DNA from: CBDFKF01 sp965248765
Lineage (GTDB): Bacteria > Pseudomonadota > Alphaproteobacteria > VGEJ01
Assembly: GCA_965248765.1 (NCBI GenBank)
Contig: CBDFKF010000003.1
Location: 740,934-804,933 of the forward strand
Direction of reading: 5' to 3'
DNA: 64,000 bases
Part shown: positions 17,333 to 26,230 of the stretch, piece after piece
How positions within the stretch are numbered: the stretch's first letter is position 1
Layout of the letters: each line of letters opens with the position of its first letter
Notes under the pieces: generated by a model
Told to the model about the DNA's origin: nothing
Seen by the model: only the letters and a program-made list of their open reading frames with translations
Database searches by the model: none
Translations under genes and position numbers: made by a program

Positions 17333-18280
17333 ATGCCATTAACTGAGCGACAGCTGCGTCAGTACGAGGACGATGGCTTGCTCATCGTCGAGAACCTTCT
17401 GACGATGGAAGAGCTTCAACCCGTGATTGCAGAGATCGATCAGCAGGTGAAGGCCCTTGCCAAGAAGTTGTATGACGGAGGCCGGACCCGCAGCGAGCAC
17501 AACGATAAGAATTTCTACACTCAGCTCATCGCGATAAGCGAGGAATTCGAGGGTGCACCGCCGCTTTTTCAGATCGACACCGCGATGGGATCAGCCCTCG
17601 TAAACCTGTGGTCGTGCGACAAATTGCTCGACATCGTCGAGCAAGTGATCGGCCCCGACATCGAGGGAGGCGCGGTCTGGAACGTTCGTTCGAAGGTGCC
17701 GAACAACGTTCTGATGACGGTTCCGTGGCATCAGGACACCGCTTATCTGCAGCCGATAGCCCAGACGACGGTTCAGCCCGCGTGCTGGATTCCACTGATC
17801 GACGCCACCGTCGAGAACGGCTGCCTACAGGTGGTTCGGGGCGGCCACAGGTCGGACGGCAACTACAAGCATTACGTCGAGAAGAGAGTGAGAGACCCGC
17901 GGTCCTGGTATCTCTTCATCAAGGAGGAGGACCTGCCCAAGGGAGAGATCGTCACCTGTGAGATGAAGATGGGCTCCGTGCTCTTCATCAACGAAAACGC
18001 GCCGCATCGGGGCCTGTGGAATCATTCGGACAAGGTGCGCTGGGCGATCGACTTCCGTTGGCAACGCCCCGGTGATCCGACCGGCTTGGAGGGGATGTTG
18101 AGGCACGGACCGATCATGCGGCGCGGCGACGACCCCGACTATCGCCCAGATGTGGCGCGCTGGGTCGAGGAAGAGCGAGAATATTACGACGCGTTCGCGG
18201 GGCGCGCGGATGTTGATCCCTACGACCCGACAATTTCAGGTGCTTGGCTCGACCGTTGGGACGACCAGAAGCTCGCCTGA
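17333..18280 (+). CDS. Phytanoyl-CoA dioxygenase (PhyH) family protein
   Basis: A 315-residue Fe(II)/2-oxoglutarate oxygenase candidate. The metal pair H133/D135 is in VPWHQDTAYLQ. The distal His is in NENAPHRGLWNHS (about residue 225), with the following Arg in DKVRWAIDFRW. The ATG at 17333 is preceded by ggggaggcttcgag. The frame extends to 17066, but that part has no family similarity. It differs from the PhyH protein at 5348 and is probably not a recent duplicate. The substrate is unknown. Confidence 0.88.
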   Translation: MPLTERQLRQYEDDGLLIVENLLTMEELQPVIAEIDQQVKALAKKLYDGGRTRSEHNDKNFYTQLIAISEEFEGAPPLFQIDTAMGSALVNLWSCDKLLDIVEQVIGPDIEGGAVWNVRSKVPNNVLMTVPWHQDTAYLQPIAQTTVQPACWIPLIDATVENGCLQVVRGGHRSDGNYKHYVEKRVRDPRSWYLFIKEEDLPKGEIVTCEMKMGSVLFINENAPHRGLWNHSDKVRWAIDFRWQRPGDPTGLEGMLRHGPIMRRGDDPDYRPDVARWVEEEREYYDAFAGRADVDPYDPTISGAWLDRWDDQKLA

Positions 18281-18475
18281 ATCTACGACGCGGTAGGGCC
18301 GGGACAGATCGCCACCGATTCCAAGGCCTTCCCGCATTGCGGCAGCAATAACAGGTTCTTGATCTTCGACAACGGGTCGCCTGCGAGCAGTCGCTGCCCG
18401 CAACGGGGGTAGGCTCGACGCCGAGTCGCAGGCAGGCCGGGTAACGGTTGCGGCCGTCGGGATCGAGCCGTCCGG

Positions 18476-18776
18476 ATGCAGGACGAGGTGACGGCCAACG
18501 TCGTCGGCGCGATCCGGCCCGGCATCCCGACAGCCGAGATCGGGGCGTCCCGCCCGCAAGCGGCCGGATGACGTCGGCGCGTACGACTACTACCTCAAGG
18601 GATACGCCCAGCTCAATGCGTTAACCCCGCAGGAACTTCGCAACGCACTCAAGAATCTTGGCACCGCAATCGAGATCGAGCCTAGCTACGCCGGCGCGTA
18701 TGCCGCCAAATCGTTTGCCCACTTCATCGAGCTCGAGCTCGGTTGGATGGAAGACCCTGCGAAAACGTGTTTGTAG
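18476..18776 (+). pseudogene. Inverted fragment of adenylate-cyclase-type TPR domain
   Basis: The plus strand encodes MQDEVTANVVGAIRPGI, then after a frameshift near 18560 AYDYYLKGYAQLNALTP and AIEIEPSYAGAYAAKS, up to GWMEDPAK. This is the TolB/TPR part normally found downstream of class III cyclase domains. It abuts, in opposite orientation, the broken cyclase on the minus strand at about 18770. An inversion inside one ancestral gene explains the arrangement. Confidence 0.65.
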
Positions 18777-19497
18777 AAGAAGCTGGAGTTGCCGGCGATA
18801 ACGAAGAGTCCCGAGATTTTCGAGAGGTCGGTGATGATGTCCTCTGAGATGCCGTCGCTGAAATACTCCTGTTCGGGATCGCCGCTCATGTTGTCGAACG
18901 GCAGTACGGCGATGGAGGGCTTCGATGGCAGTGGTAGGGGCGCAGATTCGGCATCCTGTTCGTGGTCGCTCGCCACGTGAACGCGGTACACTTGAACCGG
19001 GCGTGAGATGTTCTTGAGCTCGACCTCGCCCAGGTCCTCCAATGTAATGTCCAAACGGTCTCTGACCTGGTCGTGCGCCGTGCGCGAGAGACAGACCCCG
19101 CCGGGCTCAGCTATCCCCTCAAGCCGTGCAGCAACGTTGACCCGTCGCCCAACAGATCGCCGCCTGAGGCAACACCGTCCCCCACATTGATGCCCATGCG
19201 AAATTCGATACGCCGGTCCGGGGGTACATCTTCGTTCCGCTCGCTCATGCCCTTCTGTACGGCGATCGCGCACCTGACCGCATCTACGGCGCTCGGAAAC
19301 TCTATCAAGACGCTGTCGCCCGCCGTATTGGCGATACGTCCGCCGTAATCCGTGATCTTCGGATCTACCAGTTCCGCGCGATGCGCTTGGAACGCCGCCA
19401 CTATGGCTTCCTCGTCAGCGGCGACAAGGCGGCTGTAGCCCGCGACGTTTGCAGCAACGATGGCGGCAAGTCTTCGCTCGACGCGATCCGATGGCAC
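18770..19497 (-). pseudogene. Class III adenylate cyclase with frameshift, truncated
   Basis: The first frame (from 19497) gives a cyclase N-terminus, RRLAAIVAANVAGYSRLVAADEE ... RIANTAGDSVLIEFPSAVDAVR ... GINVGDG. Around 19160 homology jumps to another frame (RRVNVAARLEGIAEPGGVCLS), so a one-base-type frameshift splits the catalytic domain. The second part continues through SRPVQVYRV to a TolB-like start (PSIAVLPFDNMSGDPEQEYFSDG) and stops at NSSFFYK, where an inverted TPR fragment begins. The metal-binding Asp in VAGYSRL is also absent (normally DVAGYS, here NVAGYS). Non-functional. An IS21 element lies 33 bp upstream of the start. Confidence 0.8.
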
Positions 19498-19648
19498 GGC
19501 GTCTCCCGCAGCGACGCGCTCGAAGGAGACTGTTGATCGGCGTGGAATATTGCCCCCCTATCGGGGGTAATCGGCGTCCAAAATTGACCCCCCCATGGTT
19601 TGTTCCCATGAACGCGCCTTGTCATTGGACGGACGAGGTGAGGGGGAG

Positions 19649-21137
19649 ATGCTGGTAGTGGAAACGATCGCACGGATCCGTCGGGATCATCTGGTGAGGG
19701 GCGTTCCGATCAAGACGATCGCCCGGGATTTGAGGGTTTCGAAGAACACGGTGCGCAAGGTGGTGCGGGGCGATGAGACCTCGTACAGCTACGAGCGCAA
19801 GATCCAGCCGATGCCGAAGCTTGGACCGTGGGTGGATGAGCTCGAGCGCCAGCTGAAGGCCAACGAGAAGAAGGCGCGCCGGGATCGGCTGTCTCTGCTG
19901 CGGATTCATGAAGACCTTGCGTCTCTGGGCTATGAGGGCGGCTACGACGCGGTGCGCCGCTATGCCAGGGTCTGGCGGCGCCGGCACCGGCTGTTGTCGT
20001 CGTCCGAGGCCTATGTGCCGCTGATCTTCGATCCGGGCGAGGCCTACCAGTTCGACTGGAGCCACGAATACGCGGTGTTGTCGGGCACGACGACCAGGGT
20101 GAAGGCGGCGCACATGCGGCTGTGACACAGCCGCATGCAGCTGGTCCAGATCTTCCCGCGCGAGAGCCAGGAGATGGTGTTCGAGGCGCACGAGCGCGCG
20201 TTCCGCTTCTTCGGCGGGGTCTGCCGGCGCGGCATCTACGACAACATGAAGACGGCGGTGAGCACGGTGTTCGTGGGCAAGAAGCGGGACTACAACCGCC
20301 GCTTCCAGGAGATGTGTACCCCCCATCTGGTGGAGCCTGTGGCGTGCACGCCCGGGGCTGGCTGAGAGAAGGGGCAGGTCGAGAGACAGGTGGGTGAGGT
20401 TCGCGGCCGCCTGTTCGTGCCCAGCCCGCGGGGCCGCTCCTACGCCGAGATCAACGAGTGGCTCATGGATCGGTGCATCGAGGACGCCAGGAAGCATCCG
20501 CATCCGACGATCCCGGGCAAGACGGTGTGGCAGGTGTTCGAGGAGGAGCGGCCCTTCCTGACAGCGTATCGCGGCCCCTTCGACGGCTTCCACGCCACTG
20601 AGGTAGCGGTCTCCAAGCTTCGACAACAACCAGTACAGCGTGGCGGCCCGCGCGGTCGGGCGACCGGTGGACGTGCGGGCCTATGCCGATCGGATCGTCA
20701 TCCGCCAGGACGGCGAGATCGTAGCCGAGCATCCCCGCAGCTTCGGGCGCGGCCGGATCGTCTACGATCCGTGGCACTACGTGCCGATTCTGACGAAGAA
20801 GCCCGGCGCGCTGCGCAATGGCGCGCCCTTCAAGGGCTGGCAGTTGCCTAACGCGCTCGGGCGCCTGCGGACCCGGCTTTCCGCCCGCGACGACGGCGAC
20901 CGGCAGTTCGTCAAGGTTCTCGCGGCGGTGCTGGAGGCGGTCGAGGCGGCCTGTGCCGAGGCGCTCGACAGCGGCGCCTGCAGCGCCGACGTCGTGCTCA
21001 ACATCCTGGCCCGGCGGTGCCAGCCGGCGCCGCCGGCGACCATCCCGACGCCCGAGGGCCTGCGGCTTCGCCACCGGCCGGTGGCCGACTGTCGGCGCTA
21101 CGACCGCCTGAGGGGGGCCGGCCATGGAGCGTCATGA
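19649..21137 (+). pseudogene. istA: IS21-family transposase IstA, broken at three sites
   Basis: Starts MLVVETIARIRRDHLVRGV with RBS gagggggag. The helix-turn-helix is IKTIARDLRVSKNTVRKV and the DDE core begins AYQFDWSHEYAVL. A TGA at 20123-20125 replaces the Cys codon normally found in RLCHSRM. A second TGA replaces the Trp of GWEKGQVE near 20363. A deletion of about 14 bases near 20617 removes the segment before FDNNQYSV and shifts the frame. The rest continues to a normal C-terminus (ADVVLNILARR). The two TGA lesions are shared with copy 2. Confidence 0.85.
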
Positions 21138-21852
21138 GGTGCTGGCGATGATGACAACGCTGAAGCTCGCGGGGATGCGCGCCGCCTATGACGACATCCT
21201 CGCCGACGGGCTCAAGCGCCGTCATCCGGTGCAACAGATCTTCGGCGCTCTGCTGAGGGCCGAGATCGCCGACAAGACGGCACGCTCGATCAAGTACCAG
21301 ATGGCGTCCGCCAGGCTGCCGGCGGCCAAGGAGCTGGCCGAGTTCGACTTCGCCGCCTCGCCGGTCAACGAGCCCCTGATCCGCGACCTCGCAATGGGCG
21401 GCCTCCTCGAAGCCAAGCGCAACATCGTGCTGGTCGGCGGCACCGGCACCGGCAAGACCCATCTCGCCGTCGCCATCGCGCGGTCCTGCATCCGCAAGGG
21501 CGCGCGCGGCCGCTTCTACAACGTCGTCGACCTGGTCAATCTCCTCGAGGCCGAGATCCGCTCCGGACGCCAGGGCCGCACCGCGGACCAGCTCACCCGG
21601 CGCGACTTCGTCATCCTCGACGAACTCGGCTACCTGCCCTTCGCCCAGGCCGGCGGGCAGCTGCTCTTCCACCTCATGAGCCGGCTCTACGAGCGCACCT
21701 CGATCGTCATCACCACCAACCTCGCCGTCGGCGAATGGCCGTCCGTCTTCGGCGACCCCAAGATGACCACAGCCCTGCTCGACCGCCTGACCCATCATTG
21801 CGAGGTCATCGAGACCGGAAACGAGAGCTGGCGCTTCAAGAACCGTTCATAG
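21124..21852 (+). CDS. istB: IS21-family helper ATPase IstB
   Basis: A 242-residue AAA+ ATPase (DnaA/DnaC-like) that assists IstA in target selection. Walker A is GGTGTGKTHLAV (residues 105-116) and Walker B FVILDELGYLPF. The sensor region is SIVITTNLAVGEWPSVF and the C-terminus HHCEVIETGNESWRFKN. The length is normal and the frame uninterrupted, unlike the istA before it, which it overlaps by 14 bp. It could act in trans with another IstA. Confidence 0.92.
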   Translation: MERHEVLAMMTTLKLAGMRAAYDDILADGLKRRHPVQQIFGALLRAEIADKTARSIKYQMASARLPAAKELAEFDFAASPVNEPLIRDLAMGGLLEAKRNIVLVGGTGTGKTHLAVAIARSCIRKGARGRFYNVVDLVNLLEAEIRSGRQGRTADQLTRRDFVILDELGYLPFAQAGGQLLFHLMSRLYERTSIVITTNLAVGEWPSVFGDPKMTTALLDRLTHHCEVIETGNESWRFKNRS

Positions 21853-22112
21853 TCCGGCGCCGGCCGTCCCCGCGGCCCGGTTGCCACTCAGGGGGGGGGG
21901 CAATATTGCACGCCGATCGGGGGGCAAACTTCAAAGCCGATTGACAGTGATTGGTCCCGGATTGGGATCAACACTGGTCCCCAATTGGGACTTGAGAGAG
22001 TTGAACGCCTCGGCGGCACGACCTTGTCGGGCGGCACGGGTCTTCCCACTCGGGTGTATTTGGGCGCCGAATTAGGTTTCCTTATTAGGTGCAATTGGGT
22101 GTATATTCGGGC

Positions 22113-23174
22113 ATGCCCCGACGCCCGCTCAACACCGATAGTATAGAGATCACCCCCGCCATCCTCGGGCTGATCGCCGAGATCGACGAGTTCAAGGGTG
22201 CCTGGCGCGCGCTTGGAACGCTGGCCCCGGACAGGCTGTCGGCCCTAAGACGTGTCGCGACCATCGAGAGCATCGGCTCCTCGACCCGCATCGAAGGCAG
22301 CCGGCTCTCGGATTCCGATGTCGAACGGTTGCTCGCGAATCTCGACATCACGTCCTTCGCCACCCGCGATGAGCAGGAGGTGGCCGGCTACGCCGAGACC
22401 ATGGAGCTCGTCTTCCGCGCATGGGAGGATCTCTCGGTCACCGAGAACCACGTCATGCAGCTGCACCGCGATCTGCTGGTCCACAGCGAGAAGGACGCCT
22501 GGCACCGCGGCGCCTATAAGACCTCGCCGAACAGCGTCGCCGCATTCGACGAGGAGGGCCACGAGATCGGCGTCGTTTTCGAGACCGCAACGCCCTTCGA
22601 CACGCCGTTCCTGATGGTGGAGATCTTCGACTGGTTGGCGATGCGGCAGGATCGGGGCGACCTGCACCCGCTCATCGTCATCGCCCTGTTCACGGTGGTG
22701 TTCCTCGAGATCCATCCCTTCCAGGACGGCAACGGGCGGATCAGCCGGATCTTGACGACCCTGCTCCTGTTGCGCGCCGGCTACGCCTATGTTCCCTACA
22801 GCTCGCTCGAAAGCGTCATCGAGCAGAACAAGGAAGACTACTATCGCGCGCTCCGCCGGACGCAGGGCACTATCCGCACCGATCGACCGGACTGGCAGCC
22901 CTGGTTGGAGTTCTTTCTGCGCGCGCTGCAGCAGCAGATGAAACGGCTGGAGAGCAAAATCGAGCGTGAGAAGCTGATCCTGCCGGCCCTGCCCGCACTA
23001 TCGCTGCGCATTCTCGATCACGCTCGCGACCACGGCCGGGTGAGCATGGGCGAAATGGTCCGATTGACCGGCGCCAGCCGCAACACGCTGAAGCAGCAAT
23101 TCCGACGACTCGTCGAGCGGGGCCATGTGACCAAGCATGGCGGCGGCCGGTCGACCTGGTACACGCTGACCTGA
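22113..23174 (+). CDS. Class II Fic-domain protein with C-terminal winged helix
   Basis: A 353-residue protein that likely transfers AMP from ATP onto a target hydroxyl (Fic AMPylation) or a related nucleotide moiety. The N-terminal domain contains the autoinhibitory helix SSTRIEGS (S57, E61, G62; class II pattern). The Fic core motif HPFQDGNGRISR is intact at residues 201-212. The C-terminal MGEMVRLTGASRNTLKQQFRRL is a winged helix-turn-helix, suggesting DNA binding or autoregulation. ATG 22113 is preferred (PRRPLN start). There is no good RBS, but TATATT lies 5 bp upstream, so a leaderless message is possible. It sits alone between two IS21 copies, as a cargo gene. Confidence 0.88.
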   Translation: MPRRPLNTDSIEITPAILGLIAEIDEFKGAWRALGTLAPDRLSALRRVATIESIGSSTRIEGSRLSDSDVERLLANLDITSFATRDEQEVAGYAETMELVFRAWEDLSVTENHVMQLHRDLLVHSEKDAWHRGAYKTSPNSVAAFDEEGHEIGVVFETATPFDTPFLMVEIFDWLAMRQDRGDLHPLIVIALFTVVFLEIHPFQDGNGRISRILTTLLLLRAGYAYVPYSSLESVIEQNKEDYYRALRRTQGTIRTDRPDWQPWLEFFLRALQQQMKRLESKIEREKLILPALPALSLRILDHARDHGRVSMGEMVRLTGASRNTLKQQFRRLVERGHVTKHGGGRSTWYTLT

Positions 23175-23314
23175 GTTCTTTGCGATCGTGCCGTCGCCCG
23201 CAGCGTGGCACAGAGCCGCACCGACGGCGGCCCCGGCTCCGAACACGACCAGCGCCGCCCAGGTCTTCCAGGTGACTACGAAACGCAGGTTGCCCAGGAG
23301 GGCTTTCAACGACG

Positions 23315-24314
23315 TGTTGATCGGCGTGGAATATTGCCCCCCTATCGGTGGTAATCGGCGTCCAAAATTGACCCCCCCCCATGGTTTGTTCCCATGAACG
23401 CGCCTTGTCATTGGACGGACGAGGTGAGGGGGAGATGCTGGTAGTGGAAACGATCGCACGGATCCGTCGGGATCATCTGGTGAGGGGCGTTCCGATCAAG
23501 ACGATCGCCCGGGATTTGAGGGTTTCGAAGAACACGGTGCGCAAGGTGGTGCGGGGCGATGAGACCTCGTACAGCTACGAGCGCAAGATCCAGCCGATGC
23601 CGAAGCTTGGACCGTGGGTGGATGAGCTCGAGCGCCAGCTGAAGGCCAACGAGAAGAAGGCGCGCCGGGATCGGCTGTCTCTGCTGCGGATTCATGAAGA
23701 CCTTGCGTCTCTGGGCTATGAGGGCGGCTACGACGCGGTGCGCCGCTATGCCAGGGTCTGGCGGCGCCGGCACCGGCTGTTGTCGTCGTCCGAGGCCTAT
23801 GTGCCGCTGATCTTCGATCCGGGCGAGGCCTACCAGTTCGACTGGAGCCACGAATACGCGGTGTTGTCGGGCACGACGACCAGGGTGAAGGCGGCGCACA
23901 TGCGGCTGTGACACAGCCGCATGCAGCTGGTCCAGATCTTCCCGCGCGAGAGCCAGGAGATGGTGTTCGAGGCGCACGAGCGCGCGTTCCGCTTCTTCGG
24001 CGGGGTCTGCCGGCGCGGCATCTACGACAACATGAAGACGGCGGTGAGCACGGTGTTCGTGGGCAAGAAGCGGGACTACAACCGCCGCTTCCAGGAGATG
24101 TGTACCCACCATCTGGTGGAGCCTGTGGCGTGCACGCCCGGGGCTGGCTGAGAGAAGGGGCAGGTCGAGAGACAGGTGGGTGAGGTTCGCGGCCGCCTGT
24201 TCGTGCCCAGCCCGCGGGGCCGCTCCTACGCCGAGATCAACGAGTGGCTCATGGATCGGTGCATCGAGGACGCCAGGAAGCATCCGCATCCGACGATCCC
24301 GGGCAAGACGGTGT
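23315..24314 (+). mobile_element. IS21-family element, copy 2 (right part lost)
   Basis: Near-identical to 19531-20528. I see one substitution in the left end, two extra C in a poly-C run and one substitution changing Pro to His in the istA reading. It has the same left terminus tgttgatcggcgtgg. Identity stops abruptly after gacggtgt at 24314, inside istA. istB and the right end are missing. Confidence 0.85.
23435..24314 (+). pseudogene. istA: IstA fragment of copy 2
   Basis: The same sequence as copy 1 istA up to GKTV. It carries the identical TGA codons at the RL-stop-HSRM and G-stop-EKGQ positions and is truncated by unrelated DNA, so it cannot make a transposase. Confidence 0.85.
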
Positions 24315-24658
24315 AGGCTAACAGTAAAAGTCGAAGGAGTGAGTCAACGATTTGGGGCGGGTGCGGATTGGCGCAAGTCGATTGTGGTGGTGGTGTGCTG
24401 ATGTAAGAGACGGAGGCATGAGGGGGCTCAGTTGCGATCTGGGAAGTAAAGCGTATGTCTGAGATCATGGAACTGTCTTGGCGGAGGGGTTGCGGTGGAT
24501 ATGCGTTTGGATAGAGGCCATAAGGTGGTGAGTTGGATCGACGTATCCGGATGGGGCGGTGTTACCTATATTATATGGACTCTTGCAGGTGATAAGGGCC
24601 AGAATGCGGTTCCGCCGGGGGGTGTCAGGCCGGGCTGCAAGGTCCCCGGGGCGCCCTC
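24315..24658. other. Unrecognised spacer after the IS21 breakpoint
   Basis: Less GC-rich and rich in stop codons in the frames I checked. It begins exactly where IS21 copy 2 ends. No gene or terminal repeat was recognised. Confidence 0.5.
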
Positions 24659-25042
24659 ATGAGCCGCCGGCCGGCGGAGCGCCGCACCCAGCACGCGGTG
24701 ATGGCGACTGCGAGCGAATGGGCGCGCATTCGCGAACTGGCGGCGGACGCGGGCATGGATATCTCGCGCTATATCGTGCACCGGGCAACCGTGCCGGACC
24801 CGCTGCCGGATACGGTTCTGCGCCGCGCGGTACGCGAGCTTCTGCTGCTCGCCAGGATCGAGGAACAGCGGATGGCCGATGTGGGGCTGGAGGACCGCTG
24901 GAAGGCGCTCGGCGATGCCGTCGATACGTGGCTCGACCGGGAGGGCATGCTCGACCGGCTGACCGATCACGGCGCCGCCGAACGCTGGCGGGCGGTCTCA
25001 GGCAGCGCCGATCCCGAGGGTGGCCCCGCGCCGCGGTCCTGA
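24659..25042 (+). CDS. MobC-like plasmid mobilisation accessory protein
   Basis: A 127-residue protein whose first 50 residues (HAVMATASEWARIRELAADAGMDISRYIVHRA) have the ribbon-helix-helix-like pattern of MobC/relaxosome proteins (XxxEWxxIRExAxxxGxxxSxYI). Such proteins bind oriT DNA and help the relaxase. The rest is helical and charged. It is followed 3 bp later by a second protein of the same type, the arrangement seen upstream of relaxase genes on mobilisable plasmids and ICEs. No relaxase remains. Assignment by pattern only. Confidence 0.55.
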   Translation: MSRRPAERRTQHAVMATASEWARIRELAADAGMDISRYIVHRATVPDPLPDTVLRRAVRELLLLARIEEQRMADVGLEDRWKALGDAVDTWLDREGMLDRLTDHGAAERWRAVSGSADPEGGPAPRS

Positions 25043-25045
25043 GCG

Positions 25046-25525
25046 ATGGCGAGCGTGGTGCGCCGCACGCTACGCTGCAGCCGAGCCGAGAGGGCCGAGA
25101 TCAGGGATCGCGCGGCCGCGCTCGGCATGCATGTCTCGGGATACCTGGTTGCCTGCGCGCTGCACGAGGACGCGGGCGGGCCGCGCCGTGACGAGCCGCG
25201 GCTGGCGCTGTCGGAAGAACAGCAGCGGACCCTGTACGAGCGGGTGGAGGAGATGGACCGGGTGCGCCGCGCGCTGGGCGAGTCGCTTTCGGGATCGAAG
25301 CTCTCGGTATTCGGGGCGATCGCCTTCAGCCGGCGCTACGAGAACGGCGCCACCATCGTGACCTCAAACCTGCCCTTCCAGGAATGGACGACGGTGTTCG
25401 CCAGCGAGCGCCTCACCGGCGCGCTGCTCGACCGCATCACCCACCATGGCCATATCCTGGAGATCAACGGCGAGAGCCGCCGGCTCAAGCAGAGCCGGTC
25501 ACGACGCCGGCAACCGTCCGAATAA
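25046..25525 (+). pseudogene. MobC-like N-terminus fused to an IstB C-terminus
   Basis: A 159-codon chimeric frame. Residues 1 to about 90 (TLRCSRAERAEIRDRAAALG, VSGYLVACALHED) are a second MobC-like ribbon-helix-helix protein. From about residue 93 the sequence is the end of an IS21 IstB (RRYENGATIVTSNLPFQEW, LTGALLDRITHHGHILEING). The junction lies near 25325. An IS21 insertion plus deletion removed the rest of the mobilisation gene, by chance keeping an open frame. Confidence 0.7.
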
Positions 25526-25707
25526 CCCCCCGCTTGTCCCCGTGGGCCCACGGCCCCCTCCCACGCGCGGGCCGCCGCCAGCCGCGCACAGAGGGCGCGT
25601 CGACCCGCGCGCGGGTCCCTCCCGTGGACTACGGGGACAAGCTACCACCCAGCCCGCAGTACATTTTTACGCCGCCGCGCCGGTACATTTTTACGCCGCC
25701 GTTGACA
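25325..25707 (+). mobile_element. IS21-family right-end remnant (third element)
   Basis: Contains the last 66 codons of istB and then the right terminus, with two copies of gtacatttttacgccgcc (25661-25678 and 25684-25701), ending gttgaca. This end differs from that of IS21 copies 1 and 2, so it is another IS21 species. Confidence 0.75.
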
Positions 25708-25711
25708 CACG

Positions 25712-26221
25712 TTGGAAGCCGAGCCGGATCACCCGGCAGCCTTGGCCTGGCAAGCGGCGGGTTGGCAATTTCAAGCGGGTCTGGCTTTCCAGCGAGGTGA
25801 TACCGGCAAAGGCATGACGCTGTTCGGTAACAGCCTCACCCAGTTCGAACGCGCGGTGTCGCTGGCTCCCGACGATCTCGGTGTTCTCATCCCGAGAGCC
25901 GCCAACTACGCAGCTTCCGCAAAGTTCGTGTCACACGCGCCGACACGCAATATGATGCTGGAAATTGCGATCGTCGACTACAAGAAGGCCCACTCATTGC
26001 AAGAGCATTTGTTCGAGGATCTTTCGATCCACAGTCGTGGCGAGCTTCTCGGCGGAATCGCGGATGTCTTATGGCAGTTGGGAAGGCGTGACGAAGCTCG
26101 GCCGTATCTGCAGCGCATGGTTGCCGAGCTGCCCGGGTCGCCATACGCAATGATGGCGCAACGGCGGCTCGACGGATCAGAGATGGCGGTTCAACTGACC
26201 TGCCACGGTTGCCACAAATAG
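25712..26221 (+). pseudogene. TPR-type protein, N-terminus removed by IS21
   Basis: A 169-codon frame reading AGWQFQAGLAFQRGDTGKGM, FERAVSLAPDDLGVLIPRAANYAAS and ADVLWQLGRRDEARPYLQRM. These are tetratricopeptide-like helices of a family of periplasmic or cytoplasmic repeat proteins. Homology seems to begin at the IS21 end (25707), so the signal peptide or first repeats are gone. The ATG at 25712 is the first available. It ends 9 bp before the hydrolase gene, suggesting they once formed an operon. Confidence 0.6.
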
Positions 26222-26230
26222 TCGGCCAGG

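Larger units (their letters stand above)
19531..21946 (+). mobile_element. IS21-family element, copy 1 (both ends present)
   Basis: The element is 2416 bp. The left end begins tgttgatcggcgtgg. The right end read inward begins tgtcaatcggctttg. Each end holds two repeats of an ATCGGC...TTGCCCCCC motif, the multiple-repeat ends expected for IS21. It carries istA (broken) and istB (intact). No matching short duplication is seen outside the ends (ggagac before, gtgatt after). Its first 998 bp recur at 23315-24314. Confidence 0.85.

Noticed and set aside
20123..20125. Selenocysteine codon in istA
   Set aside because: The TGA replaces a Cys and a hairpin is close, but a second TGA replaces a Trp and a third lesion shifts the frame. 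Plain decay is simpler, and transposases of this family are not known selenoproteins.
19622..20629. 335-codon minus-strand frame across istA copy 1, repeated in copy 2
   Set aside because: It is open only because istA is GC-rich. Repetition follows from the IS duplication, and no motif is present.
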